The translations under genes and the position numbers were made by a program. The notes under the pieces are model-generated. The model ran no database searches and was not told the DNA's origin. It saw only the letters and a list, made by a program, of their open reading frames with translations. From the NCBI RefSeq assembly GCF_918698115.1, contig NZ_CAKKLV010000022.1:1-64000 (forward strand): DNA of 64,000 nucleotides. The letters are read 5' to 3'. This DNA is from Peribacillus sp. Bi96. GTDB lineage: Bacteria; Bacillota; Bacilli; Bacillales; DSM-1321. Below are positions 1-9,008 of the stretch, piece by piece (position 1 is the stretch's first letter; every line of letters begins with the position of its first letter).

Positions 1-205
1 CTTCTCTCATGCGAGAAAAGAACGTATCCGGTATTAGCTCCGGTTTCCCGAAGTTATCCCAGTCTTATAGGCAGGTTGCCCACGTGTTACTCACCCGTCC
101 GCCGCTAATCTCAGGGAGCAAGCTCCCGTCGATTCGCTCGACTTGCATGTATTAGGCACGCCGCCAGCGTTCGTCCTGAGCCAGGATCAAACTCTCCGAA
201 GAAAT
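1..205 (-). rRNA. 16S ribosomal RNA, 5' end (partial)
   Basis: This is the reverse complement of the first ~205 nt of a bacterial 16S rRNA gene. The universal 27F primer site is visible in antisense at about 179-198, followed by V1/V2 sequence running off the left edge. The gene is transcribed leftwards. The mature 5' end is placed near 205 by analogy with Bacillus 16S. From memory, V1-V2 resembles the Bacillus simplex/Peribacillus group; that is recollection, not a search result. Confidence 0.97.
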
Positions 206-273
206 GTTTGACTTGCTCATTTGCTTTTTTAATAGTGTGTGCTCACTTAAAATTTAACGTTGGCGCTTTGTTT

Positions 274-293
274 TGTTCAGTTTTCAAAGAGCA
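274..293 (-). promoter_or_regulatory. rRNA leader boxA antitermination element
   Basis: On the minus strand the leader reads TGCTCTTTGAAAACTGAACA, the boxA-type motif typical of Bacillus rrn leaders that recruits NusB/NusE antitermination factors. It lies about 70 nt upstream of the mature 16S 5' end and downstream of all three promoters. Confidence 0.85.
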
Positions 294-329
294 ATTTCAC
301 AAATCGTTCTTTCGAACATTTGTTTATTC

Positions 330-358
330 ATCATAACACGCTATTGATTAGTTGTCAA
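330..358 (-). promoter_or_regulatory. rrn promoter, proximal (sigma-A)
   Basis: On the minus strand, TTGACA (358-353) is followed by a 17-bp spacer and TATGAT (335-330). The -35 is perfect, the -10 is near consensus, and it sits just upstream of boxA as rrn P2 promoters do. Confidence 0.85.
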
Positions 359-413
359 CTTCTGCGAAGTTTTAAACTTATTTTAAATCGCTGTGTTTTT
401 CAGCGACCATTTC

Positions 414-442
414 ATCTTATCATTTTCATAGTAAGAAGTCAA
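414..442 (-). promoter_or_regulatory. rrn promoter, middle (sigma-A)
   Basis: On the minus strand, TTGACT (442-437) is followed by a 17-bp spacer and TAAGAT (419-414). It lies 84 bp upstream of the proximal promoter. Confidence 0.72.
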
Positions 443-515
443 TAGTTATTATTTCTTTTAGTTAATCTACCAAAAGTGGATGAAGTTTTTTGTTTGTCGT
501 ACTTGGTGCTTATTT

Positions 516-544
516 ATATTAATCCTATTTCACTTTAAAGTCAA
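516..544 (-). promoter_or_regulatory. rrn promoter, distal (sigma-A)
   Basis: On the minus strand, TTGACT (544-539) is followed by a 17-bp spacer and TAATAT (521-516). It is the third hexamer pair in the same orientation with an ideal spacer, 102 bp upstream of the middle one. Confidence 0.7.
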
Positions 545-1038
545 TGCTTTTTCTATGTAATGATATATTTTATTTCCTGACCAGTTTATTAGCTTATTCT
601 TGATCAACCATTCAAAGTCAGACAGTGCCTTTATAATAGAAAGAGTTGAAAATACACTAGGTTGTCTTGTTGTTGATTAAGTAGTATCCATCTGCCGTGG
701 TATAAAGTAGAAATATAAAAATTCGCCTTGTCCCTCCTCTCAATCAAATCATCTTTTTCCCCTTATTACTATCGCGTCTGTCGGTTCCTTCTCCTCGGAA
801 AAAGCATTCATCAAGGAAAATGAAGATTCCACTGCAGCGATCCACCCTATCCAGCACCATAGATAGGATATCAGGGGTTTTATGCAACATAAGCAGCTTC
901 TTATTCTAATGAAGATAGAGATATATCCAAGTTGACTATCCAATTCCCATTATGCTAATATATAACCAAGTAATATAATCGGAATAGTTAATATTGTGCG
1001 TTTACACCTGACTTTTAAAAATTAAAGGAGATGGATAT
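545..1038. other. intergenic region, no convincing gene
   Basis: This AT-rich stretch separates the leftward rrn promoters from the rightward hydrolase gene. A 64-codon reading frame at 749-943 on the minus strand has no good ribosome binding site and no recognisable domain. I see no RNA gene or terminator here. Confidence 0.5.
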
Positions 1039-1797
1039 ATGACAGCAGCAAAGGTAATACCAGGTGCGGAATCTTTTTTCTTACCCGGCAATTCTATCGG
1101 TATCCTCATTTGCCACGGTTTTAATGGAACACCACAAAGCGTAAGGTATTTAGGTGAAAACTTTGCTGCCAAAGGCTTTACTGTCTTCGCTCCTCGTTTG
1201 GCTGGTCACGGAACGGATGAATTTGAAATGGAAACGACCCTTTATAAGGAATGGATACATGATGTTGAAATGGCCTATGCAAAATTAAAGCGAACCTGCA
1301 CCCATGTTTTTGCTATCGGACAATCGATGGGTGGCGCTCTTATCCTTGATTTAGCGACAAAGGTAGCTTGTGATGGGATTCTCACGATCAACGCCGCTCT
1401 CCAAGTTCCGGAATATGAAGTATATCGTAACCAATTGGATCCACGCTTCATTCCTGAAGGCAAAGCTGACATAAAGGACGATACCACTAAAGAAATCACC
1501 TATGACCAAGTTCCCTCTAAAGCGATTAAACAATTGCTTGATATAATGGAACATACAAGTCAACGACTCAAGAACATTACTTGTCCAATACTTATCTTCC
1601 ATTCTCCAGAAGATCACGTTGTACCAGACTTATGTTCCTATCAGATATATGAAACTGTCACATCCGATGATAAGGAAATGGTATCCCTTGAAAATTCATA
1701 TCATGTGGCATCAATGGATCATGATAAAGATCATATTATTGAAAAGTCTTATCAGTTCATTCAAAAGCACAGTAAAAAGGCATCAATTGCTTCGTAA
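1039..1797 (+). CDS. alpha/beta hydrolase (carboxylesterase / monoacylglycerol lipase type)
   Basis: The 252-residue protein has an alpha/beta-hydrolase fold. It shows an oxyanion-loop motif HGFNG near residues 26-30, the nucleophile elbow GQSMGG with Ser96, a probable acid Asp192 in HSPEDHVVP, and His222 in NSYHVASMD. Length and motif layout match the Est30/YvaK-like carboxylesterases that hydrolyse short- to medium-chain esters or monoacylglycerols in the cytoplasm. There is no signal peptide. The start is supported by AAAGGAGAT eight bases upstream. It is monocistronic, since csbD next to it has its own promoter. The exact substrate cannot be read from sequence. Confidence 0.9.
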   Translation: MTAAKVIPGAESFFLPGNSIGILICHGFNGTPQSVRYLGENFAAKGFTVFAPRLAGHGTDEFEMETTLYKEWIHDVEMAYAKLKRTCTHVFAIGQSMGGALILDLATKVACDGILTINAALQVPEYEVYRNQLDPRFIPEGKADIKDDTTKEITYDQVPSKAIKQLLDIMEHTSQRLKNITCPILIFHSPEDHVVPDLCSYQIYETVTSDDKEMVSLENSYHVASMDHDKDHIIEKSYQFIQKHSKKASIAS

Positions 1798-1819
1798 CCT
1801 CTTTCCTCTATACTAATTG

Positions 1820-1844
1820 GTTTACGTATACACTTCACGGGTAT
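1820..1844 (+). promoter_or_regulatory. SigB-dependent promoter of csbD
   Basis: GTTTAC (1820-1825), a 13-bp spacer and GGGTAT (1839-1844) match the general-stress SigB consensus GTTTAA-N12-14-GGGTAT at 11 of 12 positions. It ends 32 bp before the csbD start codon. Confidence 0.85.
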
Positions 1845-1876
1845 ATATAGTATATAAAGAAAAGGGAGGTAACATA

Positions 1877-2047
1877 ATGAGCGGATTATCAGACAAAGTT
1901 AAAAGTACTGTAAATAAGGTAAAAGGTGAAACGAAAGACCAAGTCGGAAACGCGAAAAATGATCCTCACTTACAAGCAGAAGGTAAAGTCGATAAATTAA
2001 AAGGCAATCTTCAAGATGACATTAGTAAATTAAAAAATAAACATTAA
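1877..2047 (+). CDS. csbD: CsbD-family general stress protein
   Basis: This is a 56-residue, highly charged, Lys/Asp-rich hydrophilic protein with the CsbD pattern (SDKVKSTVNKVKGETKDQVGNAK followed by a second K..GK.DKLKG block). CsbD proteins are abundant SigB-induced stress proteins of unknown biochemical role in Bacillus. The frame is open further upstream, but GGGAGGT seven bases before the ATG at 1877 fixes this start, and the SigB promoter lies inside the longer frame. It sits back to back with the phosphatase gene of the sigma-B signalling module, so it is probably an output of that pathway. Confidence 0.92.
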   Translation: MSGLSDKVKSTVNKVKGETKDQVGNAKNDPHLQAEGKVDKLKGNLQDDISKLKNKH

Positions 2048-2078
2048 CGAACATTCTAACAGGATCCCACACTATAGA

Positions 2079-2115
2079 GAAGAGGCGGCAGATAATCTGC
2101 CGCCTCTTCCTTTTC
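2079..2115. terminator. bidirectional terminator between csbD and rsbY
   Basis: A 14-bp perfect stem (GAAGAGGCGGCAGA paired with TCTGCCGCCTCTTC, loop TAA) is followed by TCCTTTT on the plus strand. It lies between convergent genes and just beyond the rsbY stop codon. Confidence 0.88.
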
Positions 2116-3256
2116 AATTAGCTTGAATAACCACAACACACATATCATCGGGTTGATCTTGCTGCATATCCGAAGGCATCACAAAATCAATAGGGGCGGT
2201 TTCTTTACAATCAAACCATCTCGTCGTGACCGCTTCTTGTATTTGGTCCAGCCCTTCCGTCCCTTCTCGATCTATAGCCTCCATGACTCCATCCGTGAAT
2301 AACAGAAGCTGAATCCTTTCTTCATAATGAATGGTGGATTTCTCTATTTTCATCTCAGTGAAGAAACCAACGGGACATGTCCCTTTTGAAAGCGAGGCCA
2401 CTTTTCCATCATCCATTAAAGCAAAGCCTGGGGGATGTCCAGCATTAACATATTCCACCGTTTTTTGCTCTGTATCTATGATCATATATATCGCGGTAAA
2501 ATAATAATGCACTTGGTTGTCTTCCTTGTTAAGGATACTCATCCAATGATTCATTTCATTTATGACTGCAACTGGATCCGTATGCGTTCTAATGGCATCC
2601 CTCAAAACGGATGAAATGAACATACACACAAGGGAGGCGGAAATGCCATGCCCCATCATGTCCAACAGGATGATCCCATAACGATTTTCATCAATACGAT
2701 GCCAATAGTACATATCCCCTGCTAATTTATTTGCGGGCAAGTAGGATGCTCTTATGGTTAAATGATCACCTACAATGGGCTCACTTAACAAGCTGCTTTG
2801 AACCTGCATGGACAGATCCAATTCGTTGCGAATTTTTTCATCCTGCGTTTTATGCCAATCTTTTTCATATTTAAGCCTTAACCCTACGCGTATTCTCGCG
2901 AGTAAATCTATTTTATTTATAGGCTTCATAATATAATCGATTCCGCCCACATCAAGTGCTTCGGCCACTTTGTTTGAATCTTCGAGAGCGGTCACAAAAA
3001 TAACGGGTATATCTTTAAGGTGAGGAATGCTTTGAAGTCTTCTGCATGCCTCTATCCCATCGATCTCCGGCATCATGATATCAAGAAGAATGATGTCAAC
3101 GGAAGTCTCTTTTGGTTGCGGACTATCCACCTGTAAATATTCAAACATCTCAACAGCTGAAGTTAATGATAGAAAATCCGTATAGCCAGCCCGTTTTAAA
3201 ATTTTCTCTATAACGAAAAGGTTTACCTGGTTATCATCTACGATTAAAATCGTCAT
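2114..3256 (-). CDS. rsbY: response regulator-PP2C serine phosphatase, RsbY-like
   Basis: The 380-residue protein joins an N-terminal receiver domain (TILIVDDNQ, phospho-acceptor Asp59 in ILLDIMMPEIDG, conserved Lys in MKPI) to a C-terminal SpoIIE/RsbU-type PP2C phosphatase (GDMYYWH, LLDMMGHG, GHPPG and FTDGVMEA blocks). In B. cereus RsbY is the phosphatase that, once phosphorylated by RsbK, dephosphorylates RsbV and frees sigma-B. Identity here rests on architecture and on rsbM and rsbK directly upstream in the B. cereus order. The start is the ATG at 3256 with AAAGGGGA upstream; an in-frame ATG 13 codons earlier lacks a binding site. A terminator separates it from rsbM, so it may have its own promoter. 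Confidence 0.85.
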   Translation of the reverse strand: MTILIVDDNQVNLFVIEKILKRAGYTDFLSLTSAVEMFEYLQVDSPQPKETSVDIILLDIMMPEIDGIEACRRLQSIPHLKDIPVIFVTALEDSNKVAEALDVGGIDYIMKPINKIDLLARIRVGLRLKYEKDWHKTQDEKIRNELDLSMQVQSSLLSEPIVGDHLTIRASYLPANKLAGDMYYWHRIDENRYGIILLDMMGHGISASLVCMFISSVLRDAIRTHTDPVAVINEMNHWMSILNKEDNQVHYYFTAIYMIIDTEQKTVEYVNAGHPPGFALMDDGKVASLSKGTCPVGFFTEMKIEKSTIHYEERIQLLLFTDGVMEAIDREGTEGLDQIQEAVTTRWFDCKETAPIDFVMPSDMQQDQPDDMCVVVIQAN

Positions 3257-3489
3257 TCTTTCATTCCCCTTTTGGCTTATATCGAGCGGCAACATTATCT
3301 TTATATAGGATCAGTACATTAATAAAGCTCCCATAACGTGTTTATTTCTATTTTATTATAACGAAATGTAGGCTCTAATAATAATAATAGACCACGATGG
3401 CAGTTATGCTTGCAGACTAACTTCTTGTATATTCCCTTTCCTTTCGCACCATAAACATAAAAATATAAAAAAACTGAAAAATTCTCTAA

Positions 3490-3529
3490 ATAAAAAAGAA
3501 AGAGTCCGCATATAAGCGAACTCTTTCCT
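3490..3529 (-). terminator. terminator after rsbM
   Basis: A minus-strand hairpin pairs AAAGAGT..CGC with GCG..ACTCTTT across one mismatch and is followed by a T-rich run. It starts right after the rsbM stop codon, so rsbK-rsbM can be transcribed separately from rsbY. Confidence 0.75.
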
Positions 3530-3530
3530 T

Positions 3531-4364
3531 TTATAATTTCCGATAAATTCGTTCTTTTGAGTCAAAGTCCTCATATTCTTCCAAAAAGGTTGATGAATGA
3601 AGTGTTTCCTTGCTCCCAACTGCAAGGAATCCATCTTTACATAGACTGTCATAAAACAATTGTTTAACATAGGTCTGCAATTCACCGGTAAAGTAAATCA
3701 TCACATTCCTGCACATGATGATATGAAACTCATTGAACGAACCATCAGTAACTAAATTATGCTGGAAAAACACAATGTTTTTAAGAAGACTCGAATCAAG
3801 ATAAGCATTTTGATAATCGGTTGTGTAATACTCCGAAAATTCCTGGTTACCGCCAGCGTGCATATAGTTTTTCGTATAAGACTGCATTCTATTTAAAGGT
3901 AGTATTCCTTTTTCCGCGTGACGGAGGACATCTTCATTCATATCGGTCGCATAAATCCTTGCCTTATCATAAAGCCCTTCTTCCTTAAGGATGATGGCCA
4001 TGGAGAAGGCTTCTTCACCAGTCGAACAACCCGCATGCCAAATTCTGATTTCGGGAAGGTTTTTCAAAAGCGGAACAATATTCAAACGAAAAGCTTTAAA
4101 GAATTCCGGGTCGCGAAACATCTCAGTGACGTTTATCGAAAAATCCTTCAAAAGCTTCTCAACATACCCTTTTTCATATAAAACCATTTCAATCATTCCG
4201 CTAATTCTGCGAATATGGTCCAGCCTCATTCGATTTTCGATTCTTCTTTTAATTGAAGTACGCATATATTTGCGAAAGTCAAAGCCGGAAACAGAATAAA
4301 TCGCCTGTAACAATAATTCGATTTCTATATCTTCACGTTCTTCAACAGTTAAAGTATCCTTCAT
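3531..4364 (-). CDS. rsbM: CheR-type SAM methyltransferase, RsbM-like
   Basis: The 277-residue protein has the CheR layout: an all-helical N-terminal domain (to about residue 80), then a SAM-binding Rossmann domain with HAGCSTGEEAFSMA, the acidic ATDMNEDVL strand and the CRNVMIYF block. In B. cereus RsbM methylates the hybrid kinase RsbK and dampens sigma-B activation. CheR enzymes of chemotaxis look the same, but the position between an RsbK-like kinase and an RsbY-like phosphatase argues for the stress-signalling role. It follows rsbK by 32 bp, consistent with one transcript. Confidence 0.85.
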   Translation of the reverse strand: MKDTLTVEEREDIEIELLLQAIYSVSGFDFRKYMRTSIKRRIENRMRLDHIRRISGMIEMVLYEKGYVEKLLKDFSINVTEMFRDPEFFKAFRLNIVPLLKNLPEIRIWHAGCSTGEEAFSMAIILKEEGLYDKARIYATDMNEDVLRHAEKGILPLNRMQSYTKNYMHAGGNQEFSEYYTTDYQNAYLDSSLLKNIVFFQHNLVTDGSFNEFHIIMCRNVMIYFTGELQTYVKQLFYDSLCKDGFLAVGSKETLHSSTFLEEYEDFDSKERIYRKL

Positions 4365-4396
4365 GCAAAACCTTCCTTACCCGTTCTATCAATCAA

Positions 4397-7198
4397 TTAA
4401 TCAGTCAGCCATACCCTCAGAACCGATAGTAACTGATCTAATTTTAATGGCTTGCTGACATAATCGGACGCGCCGGCCTTCAGGCATTTTTCCCTATCGC
4501 CCTTCATCGCTTTGGCAGTTAGCGCGATGATTGGAAGACTCTCGAACTTATTCTGCTCGCGAATTCTAGTCATCGTTTCGTAACCGTCCATGCCTGGCAT
4601 CATGATGTCCATTAATATTGCATCTATATTATTTCCTTTTTCAAGGAGTTCCAAACATTCATAGCCGTTTTCAGCTGTAAGGATTTTCATTCCCTCGTGC
4701 TTCAGGGCATTTTTCAGCGCAAATATATTTCGGTGGTCATCATCGACGACAAGTACTGTTTTATTGCAGAAAGGTTTTGCCTCATTCGGACTTTCTTCAT
4801 TTTTTATTCCTGCATCAGATTCTTTCTGATCGTCAAAAGGTGCAGCAGACTCATCATGGTTAGCTGCTGCCACTTCTGGAGAAGCAGCTATTGCTTCACC
4901 AACATTTTTGAAGCCATCTGGCATGCTTGGAATAAAGAAAGTAAAGGTACTGCCATGCCCCTCTTCACTATCTACAATGACCCAGCCTCCCAAGAGTTTA
5001 GCAAACTCCCGGCAAATGGATAGCCCAAGACCTGTTCCTCCATATTTTCTCATTGTAGCTCCGTCACCCTGTTGGAACGCCTCAAAGATAATTTTTTGCT
5101 TTTCTTTTGAAATTCCGATGCCGGTATCCGTCACCTTGATTTCAACCCAATTGCTTGCTCCTTTTGTCTGTATCCATTGAGCAACATTTTCTTCCTCAGC
5201 TTTTTTGATTCTGACAGTAACTGAACCTTTTTCTGTGAATTTAAACGCATTGGATAACAAGTTTTTCAAAATTTGCTGGAAGCGTTGTTCATCCGTAAAG
5301 AAAATATCCGGAACATTTTTATCTTTTTCTATTTTAAAGTCAATGTTCTTTTTCTTCGCTACATGGTCGAAGTTACGATGCAATAACTCAGGGAGTTCAC
5401 TCATATTCATTTCGTCAAAGACCACTTCGAGCTTTCCAACTTCAACTTTGGATAAATCCAAAATATCATTGATCAACGTTAATAAATCTTGGCCCGATGA
5501 GTTAATAACACGGGCGAATTCCTGTTGCTCTTCATTTAATTTACTTTCATTTGTATCAGAAAGCATTTCTGATAAGATCAAAATACTATTGAGCGGTGTC
5601 CGCAATTCATGGGACATATTTGCCATGAACTCCGATTTATATTTTGAACTTAACTTTAATTCTTCCGCTTGTTTTTCAAGGTTTAGTTTTGTAACTTGAA
5701 GCTCTTTCGATTTATCTTCAGTTTCACGGTTTCTCTCTTCCAATTGTTCATTGATCATTCGTAACTCTTCAGCCTGTGTTTGCAGTTCCTCTGATTGGGC
5801 TTGCATTTCCTCTGACTGTGATTGCAATTCTTCTGATTGAGCCTGTAACTCTTCGGTCTGTGCCTGTGATTCTTTCAATAAACGCTCAATTTCCATCCGG
5901 CCCTCTACATTATTAATCGTGATGCCTAGAGTATCGAGAACCTGATATAGAAAATGTTTTTGCATCTGCGTAAAGTCTTCCAAACTTGCCAATTCGACCA
6001 TCGCTGCAACTTCATCCTCAAAAACGACTGGCGCTATGACAATGCTTTTCGGGTTGACTTCACCTAGCCCTGTTGTAACCAACTGGAAGTTTTCAGGGAT
6101 ATCGTTAATGACTTTCGATTTCTTTTCAAGGGCACATTGTCCAATCAAACCCTCTCCCAATCTGAATTCACGTCTGCCTGAGTCCTTGCCATCTCCTGCA
6201 AAGCTGGCAAGCTTCACAAAACGCATATCGTCACCCTGACCTCGCTTGACGTAAAAAGCTGCGATTGAAGCTCCCATCATCGGTGCAAGTCTTGTAATGA
6301 ACCGGTCAGCCAGAACTTCCACATCGACAATGCGCTGATACATGGTGGCCATATCCGCAACACGGGTCTGAATCCAGTTCTGCTCACTGATCTTTTCAGT
6401 GAAATCTTTCTCTTTTTGATTATAGACTTCGAGCGATTCCGCCATATCATTAAAGGACCGGGCGATATCACCAATCTCATCATTCGTTCGAACCGGTATT
6501 CTTGGTACTACCGATAAATTTTTAAAATCGATATTATTGATGACCTTCGTAATGGACAGCAGATCCTTTGAAGTACTACGAATCATCCAAACAACCGTAA
6601 CAGAAATAACTAAAATGCTTAGAATAACAGCAAAAATTACAAAACCAATCATATCTTCATAGGTTTGTTTCGAATTACTTAAGGTATCATTCATGACACC
6701 TTCTTGGTAATCTTTAAAGTCATCCATTGTACTGATGACTTTCGTCCGTTTTTCCCTTTGATCATCCATCAAATTGGAAAGACTATCCGAAGCGTCTCCC
6801 GCTTGTATCTTTTGAATGATTTCAGCCTCTGTTATGGAGTAAGAAGCATATTGAGTTTCGAACTCTTTCAATAATTGCTTTGCTTTTACCTTATTTAATG
6901 AACCTGATAAACCAGCAATTTTTGATTCAATCAAACTATGATTCTCATTGATGATTTCAAGGCTTTTTGCTCTTTCTTCTTTGTTTGCATCATTTGCAGC
7001 GAACAAAATTTCACGGTCCGACCTTGAAAACAGCTGACGAATTTCCATCGAAGCTTGAACTTTTTCATAGCGATTTTCAACGATTTCAGTCATGCTGCTT
7101 TTTAAATTGTTAAGCGTAAACATCATGAAAGAAAGTAATATAGCCAAGAAAAGCAAGATTAAACCGAATCCTAACATTTGCTTCTTCTTAAAACCCAT
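4397..7198 (-). CDS. rsbK: hybrid sensor histidine kinase, RsbK-like
   Basis: The 933-residue protein contains TM1 (~8-29), an extracytoplasmic helical sensor (~30-183), TM2 (~184-206), HAMP (~207-262), GAF (~285-435), and a coiled coil (~440-520) made of repeated xAQSEELQ heptads. HisKA follows with His530 in MSHELRTPLN, then a HATPase_c domain (DTGIGI, GGTGLGLSI) and a C-terminal receiver domain (LVVDDD, ILMDIMMPGMDG). This is the domain order described for B. cereus RsbK, which passes phosphate to RsbY. The Glu/Gln-rich coiled coil is a plausible methylation region for RsbM, by analogy with chemoreceptors. GGTGGGGGG precedes the ATG. The signal sensed is unknown. Confidence 0.86.
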   Translation of the reverse strand: MGFKKKQMLGFGLILLFLAILLSFMMFTLNNLKSSMTEIVENRYEKVQASMEIRQLFSRSDREILFAANDANKEERAKSLEIINENHSLIESKIAGLSGSLNKVKAKQLLKEFETQYASYSITEAEIIQKIQAGDASDSLSNLMDDQREKRTKVISTMDDFKDYQEGVMNDTLSNSKQTYEDMIGFVIFAVILSILVISVTVVWMIRSTSKDLLSITKVINNIDFKNLSVVPRIPVRTNDEIGDIARSFNDMAESLEVYNQKEKDFTEKISEQNWIQTRVADMATMYQRIVDVEVLADRFITRLAPMMGASIAAFYVKRGQGDDMRFVKLASFAGDGKDSGRREFRLGEGLIGQCALEKKSKVINDIPENFQLVTTGLGEVNPKSIVIAPVVFEDEVAAMVELASLEDFTQMQKHFLYQVLDTLGITINNVEGRMEIERLLKESQAQTEELQAQSEELQSQSEEMQAQSEELQTQAEELRMINEQLEERNRETEDKSKELQVTKLNLEKQAEELKLSSKYKSEFMANMSHELRTPLNSILILSEMLSDTNESKLNEEQQEFARVINSSGQDLLTLINDILDLSKVEVGKLEVVFDEMNMSELPELLHRNFDHVAKKKNIDFKIEKDKNVPDIFFTDEQRFQQILKNLLSNAFKFTEKGSVTVRIKKAEEENVAQWIQTKGASNWVEIKVTDTGIGISKEKQKIIFEAFQQGDGATMRKYGGTGLGLSICREFAKLLGGWVIVDSEEGHGSTFTFFIPSMPDGFKNVGEAIAASPEVAAANHDESAAPFDDQKESDAGIKNEESPNEAKPFCNKTVLVVDDDHRNIFALKNALKHEGMKILTAENGYECLELLEKGNNIDAILMDIMMPGMDGYETMTRIREQNKFESLPIIALTAKAMKGDREKCLKAGASDYVSKPLKLDQLLSVLRVWLTD

Positions 7199-7473
7199 TT
7201 TCCCCCCACCTTCAATACTTATTTATAAACAGCCAGTAATAAACGGCAGTGCAAAATAAATCTTTATACTATCAATCAGTAATACTTCATTTCCTTATAT
7301 GCTTTCATTTAACATGATATATAGATAGATTCATTGCTCAAACTCCATTTTAACATTTTCCAACATAGAATGGTTATCTACAGGGTTATTTAATATGAAT
7401 TCATTTTCCAATTAAGTGGAAGTCTGCCTTTGCCATGGTCATAAAAAACCAAAGGTCATTCAATATGAACGCA

Positions 7474-7507
7474 TAAAAAAAACCGAAAATTTCACTTTCG
7501 GTTTTTT
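7474..7507. terminator. terminator after the CNNM/CBS gene
   Basis: The perfect hairpin AACCGAAA/TTTCGGTT has A and T runs on both sides and can act in both directions. It terminates the leftward gene ending at 7521. The ~270 bp from here to the rsbK start hold no gene that I can see. Confidence 0.85.
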
Positions 7508-7520
7508 ATTGCGGTCCTGT

Positions 7521-8837
7521 TTATTGAGTTTTCTTTACTTCAACATATAAAACATGGTGGCCGTCCATTTCCTTTACGGTAAATTCATATCCGGCGTATT
7601 CAATTTTATCCCCGACCGCAATCTCAAATCTTCCTGTCAGGAACCATCCGCCCAATGTATCGATATCTTCCTCTGGCAAATCTATCGCAAGGGTATCATT
7701 GACATCTTCAACTAATGTTTTTGCGTTGAATACATAATGTCCCTCATCAATTTTTTGAATAAGCGGACGTTCATCTTGGTCAAATTCATCACGTATTTCC
7801 CCGACAATTTCTTCAAGAATGTCTTCCACCGTAACCAAACCTGCAGTTCCACCATATTCATCTGTCAAAACTGCCATATGAATCCGTTCCTTCTGCATTT
7901 TCAGCAGCAGATCATGAATGGCGATCGTTTCAAGAACACGAATGACAGGAGTAACAAATGAATCAACCGTCAATGCTGATACATTTTCTTCTGTAATCGT
8001 CGCGGTATAAAGACGCTTGATATTGACCATGCCCACGACATTATCTTTATCACCGTCAATGACCGGGTATCTTGTGTATTGCTCCTCTTGAATCAGTTCA
8101 ACAACTTCCAATAAAGGCATGCCCTTTTCAATAACAGTCATTTCCGTACGCGGAACCATTATTTCATTGGCTATACGCTCATCAAATTCAAATATCTGAT
8201 TTACATATTTGTATTCCGATTGATTGATCTCACCGCTTTTATAGCTTTCTGATAAAATGATGCGCAGTTCCTCTTCCGAGTGGGCCATTTCGGACTCAGA
8301 AGCCGGCTTTAAACCGAATATGCCTGTTAGGACACGGGCAGAACCATTCAGTAACCATATAAAAGGATACAAAATGCGGTAAAAGAGGATTAATGGCTTG
8401 GAAAAAAGTAAGGTTACTTCTTCCGCTTTTTGAATCGCAACAGTTTTTGGCGCCAGTTCCCCTACTACAACGTGCAGGAATGTTACAGAACCAAATGCGA
8501 TTATGAATGAGATGATGTGACCTACGGATTCCTCTAATCCCCATTTAGTGAACAACGGTTTTAAAATTGCCTCAACGGTCGGTTCACCTAACACCCCTAA
8601 GCCTAATGCCGTTACAGTAATACCTAATTGACAGGCAGATAAGTACTCATCGATATGAGTCGTCACTTTCTTGGCTGCAAGTGCATTTCTATGCCCTTCT
8701 TCAATCAATTGGTTGATGCGGGAACTTCTGACCTTTACGATTGCAAATTCCGAGGCAACGAAAAATGCGGTTAATGCTATTAATACAGCTACTGCTAATA
8801 ATTTTATAAAAATCTCCAATATGTGCGGGTTGACCAT
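7521..8837 (-). CDS. CNNM (DUF21)/CBS/CorC-HlyC domain membrane protein
   Basis: The 438-residue protein has an N-terminal CNNM/DUF21 membrane domain with about four hydrophobic helices (residues ~1-185), then a paired CBS domain ([15 protein letters not shown], then [17 protein letters not shown]) and a C-terminal CorC/HlyC transporter-associated domain. This family, often annotated hemolysin-like, comprises proteins linked to divalent cation (Mg2+, Co2+) export or homeostasis; it is not a toxin. I favour the ATG at 8837. The frame is open upstream to an ATG at 8876, and a strong AGGAGGT lies ~20 bases before that one, too far for normal spacing, so the start is uncertain. Confidence 0.88.
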   Translation of the reverse strand: MVNPHILEIFIKLLAVAVLIALTAFFVASEFAIVKVRSSRINQLIEEGHRNALAAKKVTTHIDEYLSACQLGITVTALGLGVLGEPTVEAILKPLFTKWGLEESVGHIISFIIAFGSVTFLHVVVGELAPKTVAIQKAEEVTLLFSKPLILFYRILYPFIWLLNGSARVLTGIFGLKPASESEMAHSEEELRIILSESYKSGEINQSEYKYVNQIFEFDERIANEIMVPRTEMTVIEKGMPLLEVVELIQEEQYTRYPVIDGDKDNVVGMVNIKRLYTATITEENVSALTVDSFVTPVIRVLETIAIHDLLLKMQKERIHMAVLTDEYGGTAGLVTVEDILEEIVGEIRDEFDQDERPLIQKIDEGHYVFNAKTLVEDVNDTLAIDLPEEDIDTLGGWFLTGRFEIAVGDKIEYAGYEFTVKEMDGHHVLYVEVKKTQ

Positions 8838-9008
8838 GAAAGACCTGCCCTTATTACATTTGGACTGGACATACACGGTTTAATCCCAAGCACCTCCTGT
8901 ATAAATGGTTATTTTTGTTCCAAAAAGCGATTGCCTTATAACAAAACCATTTAGCCTATATCGTTAATATGCACCTTTATGCATTAAACTATAGGGAATA
9001 AATTTGAA

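Noticed and set aside
749..943. 64-codon minus-strand frame between rrn and the hydrolase
   Set aside because: No good ribosome binding site, odd Cys/Trp-rich composition and no recognisable domain.
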